A stretch of DNA of 64,000 nt from Phytoactinopolyspora alkaliphila (GTDB taxonomy: Bacteria > Actinomycetota > Actinomycetes > Jiangellales > Jiangellaceae): positions 296,707 through 360,706 of the forward strand of contig NZ_JAAGOB010000006.1 of NCBI RefSeq assembly GCF_010550695.1, given 5' to 3'. The translations under genes and the position numbers were made by a program. The notes under the pieces were generated by a model. That model made no database searches. It was not told where the DNA came from and saw only the letters and a list, made by a program, of their open reading frames with translations. Below, piece after piece: positions 61,877-64,000 of this stretch; the first letter of the stretch is position 1, and each line of letters opens with the position of its first letter.

Positions 61877-62010
61877 TTATGCCTCCGCGAGGAACGCTTG
61901 GCAGGTCGCGGCGTCCAGCAGCTCTGCGGGCTTAGTCACCTTGAGCTGGTAGAGCCAACCCTTGCCGAACGGGTCCGACTTGACCCATCCCGGGTCAGCG
62001 ATGATGGCTC
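61877..62010 (-). pseudogene. gcvH: Glycine cleavage H protein, C-terminal fragment
   Basis: Minus-strand reading from about 62010 to the TAA at 61879-61877 gives IIADPGWVKSDPFGKGWLYQ, then [14 protein letters not shown] and QAFLAEA. This is the C-terminal end of GcvH after the lipoyl domain. The lipoyl-lysine part and start are missing; upstream the frame reads unrelated residues. Too short for a functional protein. Lies 35 bases before the glyA remnant. Confidence 0.82.
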
Positions 62011-62296
62011 GTTGCCCCCGGCCACCTGGTAGGACGGCTTGGCGTCCGTGGTCCGGGCTCCTCCTCGACCGCGACCGCGATGGAGTAGTAACGAGATCTC
62101 ATAGTAAGAGATGTGAGTCATGCGACAAGTACATATTGTTGGTTGGATGTTGACGAAAGGTCGAGCGAGTGTTTGGTGCTCATGATCACATTGCATGACG
62201 GACGCTTCGTTACCTATTCGTAATATTCTTTCCGGTTCACAGACGTTCGAGTTTCTTGTTAACTGGGCCAAAAGTTATCGAGGGTGGGAGTTCGTT
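62011..62296. other. AT-richer spacer before the RHS gene
   Basis: About 286 bases visibly poorer in G+C than its surroundings, with runs such as TAATATTCTTT and GTTAACTGG. No gene. It probably carries the promoter of the RHS gene (TAATAT at 62221-62226 is a good -10 but lacks a well-spaced -35) and may mark the edge of acquired DNA. Confidence 0.55.
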
Positions 62297-64000
62297 GTGG
62301 GTGGTACGTGGGCAGGCAGAAATGTGTGCGGATTCGGTAAGCGAGTGGGATTCTCGGCGTTGGGTGCGGTCTTGTGCGTTTTCCTGTTAGGGATTTCAGC
62401 GAATTCGGCTGGCGTGGGTTCGGTCGTTGAAACCCTGGAACTGAATGACGTGCCGGTGTGGGAAGCGCCGGATGAAGCGGTGCGAGACGTCGAGGGCGCT
62501 GTCGAGGTCGAGGAGTTCGAGCAGCTACTCCGTGAAGGGCAATGGAGTGAGGGTGGCGACCTCGACGCCTCGGGATTTGGTGCGGGATTTTTGTCTATCG
62601 GAACGTCGTCTACGGGTGCGATGCCGTTCTTTTCGTTTCAGGACTTCGAGCTATGGGATAGTTCTGTGTTGCGGGTGAACATTGGCAACGGGAATCTTCT
62701 GCTCGAAGCCAATGACGTGCAGATCGACGCTCCGGGTATCGCTTACCGAATCGATCGTTACTACAACAGCCTGGCGAATGATTCGACGACGTCGCCGTTG
62801 CGGGACCGATGGACGCTATCGGCCTGGCCGGATATCCGTCTCGACGTCGACAATGATGAAGCGGCCTTCTACGGTCCGACAGGGTTCGCGCAGACGTTCA
62901 CGCAGGATTCGAACGGCGAGTGGGTCGCACCGCCTGGACTCAATGCCGACCTGACCGAACTCAGTGGTGGTGGATATCGGATCGAATACCAGCGCACGGG
63001 CGAGCAGTTGCGGTTCACATCGAGCGGGACGCTGACCAGCAACCGCGACCGCAACGACGTAGGCAACACTTCGGTGATGCTCTTGAGCGGGTTTCCGTGT
63101 CCGTGTGTGCCGGTGGGGTGGATACTGCGGGATGCTGCACAGCGTTCCACCGTGATTCACCACGACACCAGCCAGAAGGCCACGCATGTCACCGATGCGG
63201 GCGGCCGGGAAACGGTCTACGGCTATGACTCGGCTGGTCGACTGAACACGGTGACCGCGCCGACGTTGCCCGGGCAGCCAGCGGTGATCACTGAGTACGG
63301 CTACAACAGCGACGGCCTGCTGGAATGGGTGACCAGCCCGAATGGATACAGCACCCAGATTTCCTACGACGGCTCGGACCGTGTCGCCGAGATCAGGCGG
63401 TACCTGACGCAGCACGCTCAGAGCGGCGACGCCGCGGTGACCTCGTTCGCCTACGACGGTGACGAGACGACCGTGACCGATCCGAACGGTCACGATTCGG
63501 TGTTCGTCTTCGACTCAGATGACCGCGTCATCGAGGTCACCGACGCTTTAGGGCGAACTCGTTCGCAGGAATGGACCCCGAACAGCGACGTGGCGTCTGT
63601 AACTGATGCGATGGGATCCGGTTCCACGCCGGGCAACACCATCGAGTTCGATTACGACGAATTGAACAATGCCACGGCGATGACCATGCCCACCGGCGCG
63701 GCGCTGCGCGCCACGTACGGACTGGACACCGATTGTCCCAACGCCGATGGCACGCACGCTCATCTGGCCACATGCGTGATCGATGACGCAGGGAACAAAC
63801 TCGGGTTCTCCTACGACGACGCGGGCAACATCCTTGTGCAGGAGGACGTCACTTCGGGCGGCACCGGGGCCGAGGAGGTCTCCTACACCAGAGAGGACGA
63901 CACTGGCACGGTGTGCGGCGCCTACGCTGGCCAGGTCTGCACCTCCACCGACGGTGAAGGCAACACCACCACCTACAGCTACGACGCTGACGGGAACTTG
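62297..64000 (+). CDS. Secreted RHS/YD-repeat protein, 5' part (runs off window)
   Basis: An open frame of 568 codons that reaches the window end without a stop. GTG 62297 has GGGAG about seven bases upstream. A signal peptide (VGFSALGAVLCVFLLGISANSAG) is followed by an N-terminal region with GNGNLLLEANDVQI and YRIDRYYNSL, typical of RHS starts. Then come YD repeats (YGYDSAGRL, FDYDELNNAT, FSYDDAGNI, YSYDADGNL). Such proteins form large shells that often carry a variable C-terminal toxin, not visible here. The first part is AT-richer in codon use. A stretch near 63055-63140 does not look like RHS. Confidence 0.9.
   Translation, partial: MGGTWAGRNVCGFGKRVGFSALGAVLCVFLLGISANSAGVGSVVETLELNDVPVWEAPDEAVRDVEGAVEVEEFEQLLREGQWSEGGDLDASGFGAGFLSIGTSSTGAMPFFSFQDFELWDSSVLRVNIGNGNLLLEANDVQIDAPGIAYRIDRYYNSLANDSTTSPLRDRWTLSAWPDIRLDVDNDEAAFYGPTGFAQTFTQDSNGEWVAPPGLNADLTELSGGGYRIEYQRTGEQLRFTSSGTLTSNRDRNDVGNTSVMLLSGFPCPCVPVGWILRDAAQRSTVIHHDTSQKATHVTDAGGRETVYGYDSAGRLNTVTAPTLPGQPAVITEYGYNSDGLLEWVTSPNGYSTQISYDGSDRVAEIRRYLTQHAQSGDAAVTSFAYDGDETTVTDPNGHDSVFVFDSDDRVIEVTDALGRTRSQEWTPNSDVASVTDAMGSGSTPGNTIEFDYDELNNATAMTMPTGAALRATYGLDTDCPNADGTHAHLATCVIDDAGNKLGFSYDDAGNILVQEDVTSGGTGAEEVSYTREDDTGTVCGAYAGQVCTSTDGEGNTTTYSYDADGNL

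Overview
The window is high-GC DNA with GTG/ATG starts and many 4-base ATGA/GTGA overlaps between genes. It carries a mycothiol-type DinB/maleylpyruvate-isomerase enzyme, an actinobacterial Rne/Rng, an actinobacterial oligoribonuclease, a Tad pilus cluster and type VII (WXG100/FtsK-SpoIIIE) genes. This points to an Actinomycetota chromosome, possibly a Jiangella-like or Nocardioides-like lineage. Genus cannot be fixed by eye.

Layout. (1) 1-3078: the 3' end of valS, then folC and a DUF4233 membrane protein, the usual actinobacterial valS-folC-DUF4233 run. (2) 3209-12577: a Tad/Flp pilus operon (SAF/CpaB-like protein, TadZ-like ATPase, TadA, TadB, TadC, a Flp-like pilin, three TadE/G-like pseudopilins) ending in a large membrane protein that joins LysM and BTAD regulator domains. 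(3) 12702-23488: a type VII secretion-like locus. It has a WXG100 protein, a strong hairpin, a 1554-residue EssC-like ATPase with an N-terminal FHA-like region, an opposite-strand WTG protein, a lipoprotein, and a minus-strand set of helical candidate cargo proteins with ndk embedded among them. No EccB, EccD, EccE or mycosin is visible. Regions 2 and 3 lie between DUF4233 and ndk, which are normally adjacent. (4) 23627-29865: a B12-binding radical SAM protein and Rne/Rng, separated by an opposite-strand aminoglycoside-phosphotransferase-like gene where DUF2344 would normally be.

(5) 29933-34375: a DHA2 drug exporter with its TetR regulator behind an operator/promoter, and a TetR-DinB/MDMPI-MBL operon that appears leaderless. 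(6) 34425-41593: HrpA helicase and a GH65 disaccharide phosphorylase/hydrolase with its beta-phosphoglucomutase-like partner. (7) 41726-48867: tRNA-Leu, a membrane/lipoprotein chimera, Bcp peroxiredoxin, DUF3618, a GroES-like protein, and a TetR-PH-PH operon, then tRNA-Lys. (8) 48976-54391: a DUF3467 protein, divergent marR/yceI around a perfect 21-bp inverted repeat, and an ABC-2 exporter with a NarL-type two-component system. (9) 54436-60529: tRNA-His, oligoribonuclease, a secreted propeller-like protein, tRNA-Arg, YbaK- and YbhB-like proteins, and a pair of dynamin-like GTPases.

(10) 60530-64000: a degraded accessory region with an orphan hypothetical gene, a glyA pseudogene with an internal deletion, a gcvH 3' fragment, an AT-richer spacer, and the start of a secreted RHS/YD-repeat protein that runs off the window.

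The strongest candidate for an under-described system is the combined Tad plus EssC-like type VII locus (3209-23488). The decayed gcvH-glyA plus RHS junction at the right end is the clearest sign of genome remodelling.
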